In this document: one piece after another, positions 1-7,048 of the stretch
Position numbering within the stretch: position 1 is the first letter of the stretch
Layout of the letters: each line of letters opens with the position of its first letter
DNA from: Acidobacteriota bacterium
GTDB lineage: Bacteria; Acidobacteriota; Blastocatellia; Pyrinomonadales; Pyrinomonadaceae
Direction of reading: 5' to 3'
NCBI GenBank assembly: GCA_019639155.1
Contig: JAHBSJ010000015.1
Location: forward strand, 1 to 51,921
DNA length: 51,921 bases
The notes under the pieces: model-generated
Databases searched by the model: none
Told to the model about the DNA's origin: nothing
What the model saw: only the letters and a program-made list of their open reading frames with translations
Made by a program: the position numbers and the translations under genes

Positions 1-474
1 GCGGGCTTTTGCAACTTGGCGTCTGCGTTGTAAGGATGTCGCTATCGCCCTTGCTTACACGCGCGTGTTGCGCAAAAGAGAGTGCTGATCGGAGGGTAAG
101 AAGCGTGAAACAAAGTTGCAGAAGACGCGCGCGTGAGCAAGGGCGATAGCGAACCCCAGGTTCTGCTCTGTGCCTCAATTTCTCTATCATTCTTCCGCAT
201 CTGCGCTGAGAATCAAAGTTTCAAAAGCCCAAGTTGCTAAAGCCCGCGCGTTGAATGGAGAGTGCAGAGCGGAGAGTAAAGAGTGCGAAACAGAGTTGCA
301 GAAGACGCGCGCGTCAGCAAGGGCGATATCCGGAACTTGGGCTCAAACAGAAAACCGTATGCCGGAAGATACTTGCGTTCGTGTGTTCCTATTTATGGTT
401 CGCTATCGCCCTTGCTGACGCGCGGGCTTTTGCAACATCCGGCATTTGCTGAAGATGGGCTTTTGGACGAATAC
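1..474. repeat. REP/REPIN repeat block, left of the RAYT transposase
   Basis: Gene-free stretch filled with copies of a REP-like palindromic element. The 12-base core GCAAGGGCGATA occurs at 137-148 and 317-328 on the plus strand and in reverse at 43-54 and 404-415. Each core is flanked on its GCAAG side by a GC-rich GCGCG segment. Cores 317 and 404 form an inverted pair whose arms, 309-328 and 404-423, are a perfect 20-base inverted repeat, the layout of a REPIN. Bases 1-126 recur almost unchanged at 1367-1492, and 131-436 recur at 1075-1381. Short open frames here (170-486) are repeat-derived and not believed. Confidence 0.85.
309..423. repeat. REPIN copy 1 (inverted REP pair)
   Basis: Two REP cores face each other with 75 bases between core ends. 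The arms 309-328 and 404-423 are exact reverse complements. The same unit, with the same 75-base interior, is found at 1254-1368 and 1494-1608, so this is a mobile or duplicated unit and not a chance palindrome. Confidence 0.8.
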
Positions 475-1047
475 TCAAGCGTCTGAAAGGTCAATTACAG
501 TCTCGAATGGAACGTCTCCTTGCGAATATAGAACGTATTCGATGGCGGCATCTACATAGTGTGGTTTCCACAAATATCTGGTACTCGCTCCGCGTGTCCA
601 GATCTTTTGGTCGGGAAGAAATTCCCCTGCCTTTCGCAATAGTCGGGTCGAATAGGATTTAAAGTCGCCGGCGATCTTTTCCGGCTTTACTGATGCCTTA
701 ACGACCACATGCACGTGGTTTGTACGAACGTTGCAGGCCCGTAGGCCAAATCCCCGATGTTCGCATGTTTCTCGAATGGCAATATCAACAAGACCGCGCT
801 GCTGTTCGGTTAAAAGGACCGCAGAGTTCTTCATCCCATCAGCCATTTTTTCCTCCAACGGAACATTCGGTGCGAGGCGAATTGTGCCGAACCTTCTATC
901 TCGACCTCGCTGCATCGAGGATCGTTCGTCGCCGTGCAGCCAGGTTCCGTAGGTTCGAAATGTGATCAAATAGGCAACCGGAAACGCGTTTTCTTCATAT
1001 CGCTCGAAACCGTACTCGTCAAGATTGCTTCCGAATTGTCTTTTCAT
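475..1047 (-). CDS. REP-associated tyrosine transposase (RAYT, IS200/Y1-like)
   Basis: A 190-residue protein of the Y1 transposase (HUH) fold. The metal-binding motif reads HVH at residues 111-113 in the context NHVHVVV, and the candidate catalytic tyrosine is Tyr132 in FKSYSTR. RAYTs nick single-stranded DNA next to REP hairpins and are thought to spread them; they are normally single-copy genes flanked by the REPs they act on, exactly the picture here. The start at 1047 has no good Shine-Dalgarno; it lies 15 bases from the first REP on that side. The length is usual for the family. The frame is intact, so the gene may be active. Alternative: a remnant IS200/IS605 element, but no tnpB or typical IS ends are seen. 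Confidence 0.85.
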   Translation of the reverse strand: MKRQFGSNLDEYGFERYEENAFPVAYLITFRTYGTWLHGDERSSMQRGRDRRFGTIRLAPNVPLEEKMADGMKNSAVLLTEQQRGLVDIAIRETCEHRGFGLRACNVRTNHVHVVVKASVKPEKIAGDFKSYSTRLLRKAGEFLPDQKIWTRGASTRYLWKPHYVDAAIEYVLYSQGDVPFETVIDLSDA

Positions 1048-1253
1048 TTAGATCTGAATGTTGCAGAAGCCCGCGCGTGAGCAAGGGCGATAGCGAACCC
1101 CAGGTTCTGCTCTGTGCCTCATATTTCTCTATCATTCTTCCGCATCTGCGCTGAGAATCAAAGTTTCAAAAGCCCAAGTTGCTAAAGCCCGCGCGTTGAA
1201 TGGAGAGTGCAGAGCGGAGAGTAAAGAGTGCGAAACAAAGTTGCAGAAGACGC

Positions 1254-1368
1254 GGGCGTTAGCAAGGGCGATATCCGGAACGCATCCTGAAACAGAAAAC
1301 CGTATGCCGGAAGATACTTGCGTTCGTGTGTTCCTATTTATGGTTCGCTATCGCCCTTGCTGACGCGC
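1254..1368. repeat. REPIN copy 2
   Basis: Inverted REP pair with cores at 1262-1273 and 1349-1360, 75 bases apart, like copy 1. The arms carry a few mismatches (GCGGGCGTTAGC on one side, GCTGACGCGCGG on the other), so the hairpin is slightly imperfect. Confidence 0.75.
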
Positions 1369-1493
1369 GGGCTTTTGCAACTTGGCGTCTGCGTTGTAAG
1401 GATGTCGCTATCGCCCTTGCTAACGCGCGCGTGTTGCGCAAAAGAGAGTGCTGATCGGAGGGTAAGAAGCGTGAAACAAAGTTGCAGAAGCCC

Positions 1494-1608
1494 GCGCGTA
1501 AGCAAGGGCGATATCCGGAACGTGGGCTCAAACAGAAAACCGTATGCCGGAAGATACTTGCGTTCGTGTGTTCCTAATTATGGTCCGCTATCGCCCTTGC
1601 TGACGCGC
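1494..1608. repeat. REPIN copy 3
   Basis: Inverted REP pair with cores at 1502-1513 and 1589-1600, again 75 bases apart. It is exactly 240 bases downstream of copy 2 and shares its interior with few substitutions. Confidence 0.75.
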
Positions 1609-1719
1609 GGGCTTTTGCAACTTGGCGTCTGCGTTGTAAGGATGTCGCTATCGCCCTTGCTAACGCGCGCGTCTTCTGCGTCTTGGTGCTTGCGTTCGTG
1701 TGTTCCTATTTATGGTTAT

Positions 1720-1805
1720 GTCGCCTCACTATCTCCGCGTCTCGGCGTCTCTGCGTTGAAATATTTCCCGCAAAGCCGCAGAGCACGCCAAGGAACGCAA
1801 AGCCC
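1720..1805. repeat. Low-complexity CGCAGAG/CGCAAAG-type intergenic repeat
   Basis: Between the REP array and the antiporter gene lies a run of short near-repeats of the kind CTCCGCGTCTCGGCGTCTCTGCG followed by CGCAAAGCCGCAGAG; the first is roughly the reverse complement of the second, so it could fold. A similar short run occurs at 29739-29775 before lon. No coding sense is seen. Confidence 0.5.
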
Positions 1806-1897
1806 TGGCCCCGATGAGTTTGAAATCATCGACGGCTGAAAGTAATCTAAAACGTCGGTTTTCTCATTTTAGGACGCGATAGTTTTACTTTCTTAAG

Positions 1898-3145
1898 ATG
1901 CACATTCCTACCGTTCTCGCGGCAAACGTAGAACATTTCCAGGTCCTGGTCGCTTTGTTCCTGATGCTGGCGGCTGCCAAGCTGATGGCGGAGATATTCG
2001 AACGTCTGCGGCAGCCGGCGGTGGTCGGCGAGATCCTGGCGGGCGTCATCATCGGCCCCAGCGTACTGGCGCTGGTAAAACCCGACGACATCATCAGCAT
2101 CATCGCGGAGTTCGGCGTTATCTTTTTGCTTTTCAACGTCGGGCTCGAGACGAAGCCGCAGTCCATTTTCAAGGTCGGCGGGCGTGCGACGGCGGTCGGC
2201 GTGTTGGGCGTGATACTGCCGTTCGTCGCGGGCTATTTCATAGCGCTCGCGTGGGAAGGGAATTTCGCCGAAGCGATGTTCATCGGTGCGGCACTTGTCG
2301 CGACATCGGTCGGCATTACGGCGCGCGTGCTCGGCAGCATGGGCCTGCTCGATACCGATACGGCAAAGATCATCTTGGGTGCCGCCGTCATCGACGACAT
2401 TCTCGGCCTCATTATATTGTCGCTCGTCTCGTCCGTCAGCAAGGGCAGCGTCAGCCCTGCGGCCCTGGCAAAGACCGCGGCGGCGGCGATCGCGTTCACG
2501 GTATTCGTGGCGCTCGTCGGTTCGCGGGTCATCAACCGGCTCGCTCCCCGCATCGCAAAACTTAAGCTCGACAAACCTTTCTTCACGCTCGGGCTGATAT
2601 TGTGTTTCGGCCTGTCGGTCGCATCGGCCTATGTGGGCGTGGCGGCGATCATCGGAGCGTTCCTCGCGGGTATGGCGCTCGCCGAAGCGACCGAAGAGAA
2701 CCACGGAATGCACAAGCTCACGTCCGGCGTGACGGAGTTTCTGGTGCCGTTCTTCCTCGTGAATATCGGCATGCAGCTCGACCTCAGCATCTTTCGTGAA
2801 ACGTCAACGGTCGTGCTCGCACTGGTGCTTACGTTCTTTGCGGTGATAACGAAATTCATCGGCTGCGGCCTCGGCGGCTATGGTCTGGGCGCACAAAAAA
2901 TGGCGCAGATCGGCGTCGGCATGGTCCCGCGAGGCGAGGTCGGTATCGTCGTCGCTCAGATCGGCCTGAGCCTCGGCGTCATCGAACCGCGTTTCTTCGG
3001 CGCAGTGCTGTTCATGGCAGTTGCTACAACGCTGATCGCACCGCCTTTCATCAAGTTCTTTTACACGTTCGACCGCGACGGCGACGGCACGCCCGACGAA
3101 CCCGAAGACGTAGATATTTCCGGTGATTTTGCGCGCATCGGCTGA
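1898..3145 (+). CDS. Cation:proton antiporter, CPA2/Kef type
   Basis: A 415-residue integral membrane protein made almost entirely of hydrophobic helices, with the CPA2 exchanger fold. Early in the protein the stretch RLRQPAVVGEILAGVIIGP is the typical CPA2 signature, and around residue 165 the VIDDILG segment carries the paired Asp residues expected for ion binding in electrogenic exchangers. It would exchange Na+ or K+ for protons across the inner membrane. There is no C-terminal TrkA-N/RCK regulatory domain, unlike KefB/KefC; the protein ends with a short acidic cytosolic tail containing DRDGDGTPDEPED, which resembles a Ca-binding loop. It is transcribed alone, with a short gap before the TPR gene. 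Substrate cannot be told from sequence. Confidence 0.85.
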   Translation: MHIPTVLAANVEHFQVLVALFLMLAAAKLMAEIFERLRQPAVVGEILAGVIIGPSVLALVKPDDIISIIAEFGVIFLLFNVGLETKPQSIFKVGGRATAVGVLGVILPFVAGYFIALAWEGNFAEAMFIGAALVATSVGITARVLGSMGLLDTDTAKIILGAAVIDDILGLIILSLVSSVSKGSVSPAALAKTAAAAIAFTVFVALVGSRVINRLAPRIAKLKLDKPFFTLGLILCFGLSVASAYVGVAAIIGAFLAGMALAEATEENHGMHKLTSGVTEFLVPFFLVNIGMQLDLSIFRETSTVVLALVLTFFAVITKFIGCGLGGYGLGAQKMAQIGVGMVPRGEVGIVVAQIGLSLGVIEPRFFGAVLFMAVATTLIAPPFIKFFYTFDRDGDGTPDEPEDVDISGDFARIG

Positions 3146-3193
3146 TACGATACGCAACGCAGCCGCGGCGGCGAGCGTCTTACTATTCAAGTA

Positions 3194-4138
3194 ATGATGA
3201 TGAAGGTGCGTTTCCTATTAACATTTTTTGTGCTCCTTATCGCGGCGACGGCGGCGGCCGCGCAGTCAAAACGCGCGGAACCCGAACCTAATTTCCGTAC
3301 CATCACGATCATCAGTGAGCCGGGAGCGGTCGTGTGGCTTGACGGCGTGCGTTTCGGCCGTACGAACGAATCCGGCAGGCTCGAGATCAGGACGGTGTCA
3401 TCGGGCGCGCACAAGCTCCGCGTACGCGCTGACGGTTTTCGCGAATCGAACACCAATATCACCGCCGCACAACGCGGCGAGGTCCGCGTTCCGCTGACAA
3501 AGACGACCGACCCGGCCGAGCTTGCTTTTCAGGAAGCGGAAAAGCTCGCATCGCTCGACCGCGAGCAAGCTGTCGAAGCATACCGCCGAGCGACGAAGGT
3601 ACGTCCCAACTATCCGGAAGCTTATATCGCCATCGCACGACAGCTTTCTGAGATGGGCGAACTCGAAGAAGCACTCGACGCGATAAAGACGGCAAAGCGG
3701 TATCGTCCCGGCTACGCCGAAGCGACCGCCGTCGAAGGCCGCATCTATCGTGAGATGGGCGAGGAGGCAAAGGCCATCGCCGCCTTCAAACGCTCGATCA
3801 CCGAGGGCCGCGGTTTCCAGCCGGAGGCTCATACGGGACTGGGGCTAATATATAAGGATAAAGCCGAGGCTCACGGCTCGGTGGGCGAATTCAACGAGGA
3901 AACGGCGGCATACGCCGAAGCCTCCAAAAATCTGCGCATCGCGATAAAACAGCTTTCCGGAGCTCCCGAAGCCTCCGTCATCTATCAGCTTCTCGGCCTT
4001 GTTTACGAACGTCAGAACCGCAACAAGGACGCGATCGCCGTCTACGAGGAATTCCTGCGTCTTTATCCGGACAGCAGCGACGCAACGACCGTCCGGTCAT
4101 TTATCACCCAACTGAAAAAGCTCGACGACGAACAATAA
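3194..4138 (+). CDS. Exported PEGA-domain and TPR-repeat protein
   Basis: A 314-residue protein with an N-terminal signal peptide (about residues 1-24, ending near AAAAQS). Residues about 37-90 look like a PEGA domain (TIISEPGAVVWLDGVRFG start, then a Gly-rich beta segment), a small beta-sandwich found in surface and S-layer-associated proteins. From about residue 105 to the end there are tetratricopeptide repeats (for example EAYIAIARQLSEMGELEEAL and YQLLGLVYERQNRNKDAIAVYEEFLRLYP). The likely role is a periplasmic or outer-membrane scaffold for protein-protein contacts. Three consecutive ATG codons start it; the first is taken. It precedes the pil operon but has 218 bases and a promoter in between, so it is probably a separate unit. 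Confidence 0.8.
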   Translation: MMMKVRFLLTFFVLLIAATAAAAQSKRAEPEPNFRTITIISEPGAVVWLDGVRFGRTNESGRLEIRTVSSGAHKLRVRADGFRESNTNITAAQRGEVRVPLTKTTDPAELAFQEAEKLASLDREQAVEAYRRATKVRPNYPEAYIAIARQLSEMGELEEALDAIKTAKRYRPGYAEATAVEGRIYREMGEEAKAIAAFKRSITEGRGFQPEAHTGLGLIYKDKAEAHGSVGEFNEETAAYAEASKNLRIAIKQLSGAPEASVIYQLLGLVYERQNRNKDAIAVYEEFLRLYPDSSDATTVRSFITQLKKLDDEQ

Positions 4139-4142
4139 AATC

Positions 4143-4155
4143 GGTCAAATTGACC
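4143..4155. promoter_or_regulatory. Short perfect palindrome, possible operator
   Basis: GGTCAAATTGACC is an inverted repeat of 6+6 bases around one A, lying just after the TPR gene stop and about 50 bases upstream of the pilB -35 box. A half-site-like TTTGACC also occurs near 4285. It could bind a dimeric regulator, but one palindrome of this size may be chance. Confidence 0.25.
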
Positions 4156-4203
4156 AGAAATTTATTCGCGAAACCCCTCACGGGTTTTCTGCGGAAAAGT
4201 GTA

Positions 4204-4233
4204 TTGACAGCCGAGAGTTCAACAATGTATTAT
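4204..4233 (+). promoter_or_regulatory. Sigma70-type promoter of the pilB operon
   Basis: TTGACA at 4204-4209 and TATTAT at 4228-4233, separated by 18 bases. Both boxes are near consensus. The predicted transcription start is around 4240, giving a leader of roughly 115 bases before pilB. Confidence 0.7.
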
Positions 4234-4236
4234 TAA

Positions 4237-4265
4237 GTGTCAACGATGTTGTGCATCGTTTACAC
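4237..4265 (+). promoter_or_regulatory. Stem-loop at the 5' end of the pilB leader
   Basis: GTGT-C-AACGATG, loop TTGTG, CATCGTT-T-ACAC: a stem of 7 base pairs extended by 4 more across one mismatch. It would be at or very near the first bases of the transcript. Hairpins at that place usually protect mRNA from 5'-end decay; a regulatory role is also possible. Confidence 0.5.
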
Positions 4266-4356
4266 CTTGGGCCGCACAGTCATTTTGACCTGACAACCTC
4301 TATACATCAGTTTCCCGCCGTTTGCCCATAAACACTAGGAAACTCCTCGCATACCA

Positions 4357-6192
4357 ATGTCCACAAAACTTGGGGAAATTCTTGTCCGCGAAAACCTCAT
4401 CACCGCGCAGCAATTGCGCGAAACCCTCGACTTTCAGCGCGAGAACGGCGGACGTCTCGGTTCAAATCTCGTAAGGCTGGGATTTGTTTCCGACGATGTC
4501 GTCACCGCGGTTCTCTCCCGCCAATATGGAGTACCGTCCATCAATCTGGAGCTATTTCAGATCGATAAGGACGTGATAATGCTCATTTCTGAAGAGGTCG
4601 CGTCGAAATATTCCGTTCTGCCGGTATCAAAGACCGGCGCCACGCTGACGCTCGCGATGGCCGATCCGACGAATGTCTTTGCCATGGACGATATCAAGTT
4701 CATGACAGGCCTCAATGTCGAGCCGGTGATCGCTTCGGAATCGTCCATCATTCATGCTGTCGGTAAGTATTACTCCGGCTCGACCGAGATCGATATTTTC
4801 GATCAGGCCATTGCTGTTGAGGCCGAAAAGGTAAGTACAAACGGTAAGAACGGCCACGGCTCAAAGAACGGTAAAAGGCCTGAAGCCGGCAAGGTGACCG
4901 ACGCCGACCTGGACGTTTCGCTGGACAAGTTCGAATTCGGCGCCCATGAAGGCGAGGATTTCGAAGTTGTGGAAGACAATGACGAGATCGATCTGGCCGC
5001 ACTTGCCAGGGCGAGCGAGGACGCGCCGGTCGTCCGCCTGGTCAACGTCCTTCTCGTGGACAGTCTTCGCCGGGGTGCATCGGACATTCATGTTGAACCG
5101 TACGAAAAAGATTTCCGGATCCGTTTCCGTATCGACGGTGTTCTTTACGACGTGATGCATCCGCCCATGAAGATCCGCGATCCGCTCATTTCGCGTCTCA
5201 AGATCATGGCGAAGCTCGATATTTCCGAAAAGCGCCTGCCGCAGGACGGACGTATCAAGATCAAGGTAAAGATCGACAACCGCTCGCGGGAACTCGATTT
5301 CCGCGTCTCGACCCTGCCGACGCTGTTCGGCGAAAAGGTCGTGCTCCGATTGCTCGATAAAGAAAAGCTGATGCTTGATATGACCAAGCTCGGTTTTGAG
5401 CAGGAGAGCCTCGATAAATTCAAGCGTGCGATCTCGAATCCTTACGGAATGGTGCTGGTCACGGGCCCGACCGGTTCGGGTAAAACGAATACGCTTTATT
5501 CGGCGCTTCAGGCATTGAATACGCCGGAGACCAACATCATGACGGCCGAAGATCCGGTCGAATTCAATCTGCAGGGCATCAATCAGGTGCAGATGAAAGA
5601 GCAGATCGGACTGAATTTCGCGGCCGCACTTCGTTCTTTTCTGCGTCAGGACCCGAACATAGTCCTCGTCGGTGAGATCCGCGACTTCGAAACAGCCGAA
5701 ATAGCCATTAAGGCTGCGTTGACGGGCCACCTCGTGCTTTCAACGCTGCACACGAACGATGCACCTTCCACCATCTCGCGTCTCGTCAATATGGGTATCG
5801 AGCCTTTTCTCGTCGCGACGTCGGTAAACATCATTCAGGCGCAAAGGCTCATCCGCCGCATCTGTTCATCCTGCAAGGAAGAGACTCACGTTCCGCCCGA
5901 AGGCCTGGTCGAGATCGGCTTTTCGGCGGAAGAGGCAAAGACGTTAAAGGTCTACAAGGGCCGCGGCTGCCAGTTGTGCAATAACACCGGCTACAAAGGC
6001 CGCGTCGGACTGTACGAGGTGATGGAGATCACGGACGAGCTTCGCGAGCTGATCATCATCGGCGCCAGCGCGATGGAATTACGCCGAAAGGCGATCGAAT
6101 TGGGGATGATCACGCTGCGTGAGTCGGGGCTCTATAAGCTGCGTGAGGGAATTACGACGATCGAAGAGGTAGTGAAGGAAACAGTTCTGTAG
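4357..6192 (+). CDS. pilB: Type IV pilus assembly ATPase PilB (GspE family)
   Basis: A 611-residue hexameric ATPase that powers pilus extension at the inner membrane. The N-terminal region (about 1-150) is an MshEN/GspE-N domain, known in homologues to bind cyclic di-GMP. A low-complexity Gly/Lys/Asn-rich hinge lies near residues 160-175. The motor domain carries Walker A GPTGSGKT at about 370-377, an Asp box in TAEDPVEF, Walker B VLVGEIRD near 436-443 and a His box in LSTLHTNDA. Two CxxC pairs (CSSC near 503, CQLC near 538) form the zinc site of PilB/GspE, which is absent from PilT. It is the first gene of the pil operon. Type II secretion GspE is the alternative, but pilT and pilC next to it decide for PilB. 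Confidence 0.95.
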   Translation: MSTKLGEILVRENLITAQQLRETLDFQRENGGRLGSNLVRLGFVSDDVVTAVLSRQYGVPSINLELFQIDKDVIMLISEEVASKYSVLPVSKTGATLTLAMADPTNVFAMDDIKFMTGLNVEPVIASESSIIHAVGKYYSGSTEIDIFDQAIAVEAEKVSTNGKNGHGSKNGKRPEAGKVTDADLDVSLDKFEFGAHEGEDFEVVEDNDEIDLAALARASEDAPVVRLVNVLLVDSLRRGASDIHVEPYEKDFRIRFRIDGVLYDVMHPPMKIRDPLISRLKIMAKLDISEKRLPQDGRIKIKVKIDNRSRELDFRVSTLPTLFGEKVVLRLLDKEKLMLDMTKLGFEQESLDKFKRAISNPYGMVLVTGPTGSGKTNTLYSALQALNTPETNIMTAEDPVEFNLQGINQVQMKEQIGLNFAAALRSFLRQDPNIVLVGEIRDFETAEIAIKAALTGHLVLSTLHTNDAPSTISRLVNMGIEPFLVATSVNIIQAQRLIRRICSSCKEETHVPPEGLVEIGFSAEEAKTLKVYKGRGCQLCNNTGYKGRVGLYEVMEITDELRELIIIGASAMELRRKAIELGMITLRESGLYKLREGITTIEEVVKETVL

Positions 6193-6207
6193 GAGTTTGG
6201 AGGAAAT

Positions 6208-7023
6208 ATGTTGTTCAGAGCGATCGCATTGTCAATGGCACTTCTTGTCGGTATCGGGACGCTGGTACCGCTCGCGACGGATTCGGCGGAGGCCGGCCCG
6301 CGAAAGAAGCGCAAGAAACAGGTAACAAAATACAAGAAGTATTCGAAGAAATGGTGGCGTCAGTATCGAGCCCGCCAAAAGAAAAAGCGTGCCCTTCAGG
6401 CTCGCAAGCGAGCCTTGCGCCTAAAGCAGCTTCGCCAGGCAAGGCTGCACAGATCCAAAAAAGCGGCTGCGGTCGCGGGCGACAGCGGCCGGAACGCGAC
6501 GGCTCGTCAACGCGGTAACAGCGGTTCGCAGGCAGTTCTGCCTTCGGGCGATCCGGCACCGAGCGGCTGGCGTGCGACGCAGGCATCACCGGCGGAACTC
6601 CAGTTCCGCGTTGATAACTCGTCAGGAGCACAGGTCGGTTCGGCGTCTATCGCCGTTGTCGGCCCGGCTGTCGGCGAAACGCGAGCGACCGGCACGCAGC
6701 GGACGATCGGCGGTGTTGCAACGACGGCTCTTCGCCGCGAGGTGATCGACCGCATGATCAAAGAGAATGGCTGGGTCGTGAACGACTACCAGAAAGAGAT
6801 CGGCGGCCAGCAGGTTTTCGTGGTCGAGGCACAATCGCAATCGCGAAATGGCGCCGTGCAGGCACGCACATTCTATTTCACTGAGGTCGATGGGCGTGTT
6901 TACAGCGTCGCGACAAGCTCGCCGGTTCAGGAGCGGGAGCGTCTTGCCGAGGAATCGGAAAAGGTGATCAATTCTCTCAAGAGCCGCGTGCGTCCCGTAC
7001 AGAGCTCGACGCGTAAAGACTAG
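6208..7023 (+). CDS. Exported, highly basic protein encoded inside the pil operon
   Basis: A 271-residue protein that I do not recognise as a named family. It has a good Shine-Dalgarno (GGAGG, 6 bases before the ATG), a signal peptide (about 1-30), then a very basic stretch from about residue 31 to 90 consisting of Arg/Lys with Gln, Tyr and Trp (for example YKKYSKKWWRQYRARQKKKR), a Ser/Gly/Asn-rich linker, and a C-terminal globular part of about 140 residues that resembles PsbP/DUF1795-type folds (REVIDRMIKENGWVVNDYQ onward). It starts 15 bases after pilB and ends 25 before pilT. Position suggests a role with the pilus; the polycation could bind DNA, LPS or peptidoglycan. That part is inference. 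Confidence 0.7.
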   Translation: MLFRAIALSMALLVGIGTLVPLATDSAEAGPRKKRKKQVTKYKKYSKKWWRQYRARQKKKRALQARKRALRLKQLRQARLHRSKKAAAVAGDSGRNATARQRGNSGSQAVLPSGDPAPSGWRATQASPAELQFRVDNSSGAQVGSASIAVVGPAVGETRATGTQRTIGGVATTALRREVIDRMIKENGWVVNDYQKEIGGQQVFVVEAQSQSRNGAVQARTFYFTEVDGRVYSVATSSPVQERERLAEESEKVINSLKSRVRPVQSSTRKD

Positions 7024-7048
7024 TATCGGGCCTCCCACAATTAAAATT

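Larger units (their letters stand above)
1048..1675. repeat. REP/REPIN repeat block, right of the RAYT transposase
   Basis: Seven more copies of the core: 1081-1092, 1262-1273 and 1502-1513 on the plus strand; 1349-1360, 1409-1420, 1589-1600 and 1649-1660 reversed. The stretch 1261-1430 is repeated at 1501-1670 with an exact 240-base period, so a tandem duplication has expanded the array. Bases 1075-1381 are a near-identical copy of 131-436 on the other side of the transposase. The open frame 1318-1839 is just repeat sequence and has no protein-like features. Confidence 0.85.

Noticed and set aside
1..1675. A CRISPR-like array because of the many repeats
   Set aside because: Repeats alternate in orientation, spacers are themselves repeated, and a RAYT gene is inside; this is REP/REPIN, and no cas genes are present.
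1318..1839. A 173-residue plus-strand frame in the REP array
   Set aside because: It is made of the repeated sequence (with internal copies of the same peptide) and has no RBS or homologous-looking domain.
1847..2713. A 288-residue minus-strand frame opposite the antiporter
   Set aside because: Arg/Asp/Glu-rich shadow typical of high GC on the antisense strand; the plus frame is a clear CPA2 protein.
4171..4188. AAACCC-GGGTTT hairpin after the TPR gene as a terminator
   Set aside because: Only six base pairs and four T's; too weak to list as a feature.
4861..5730. A 289-residue minus-strand frame opposite pilB
   Set aside because: The pilB motifs on the plus strand fix the coding frame; this one has no motif or RBS.
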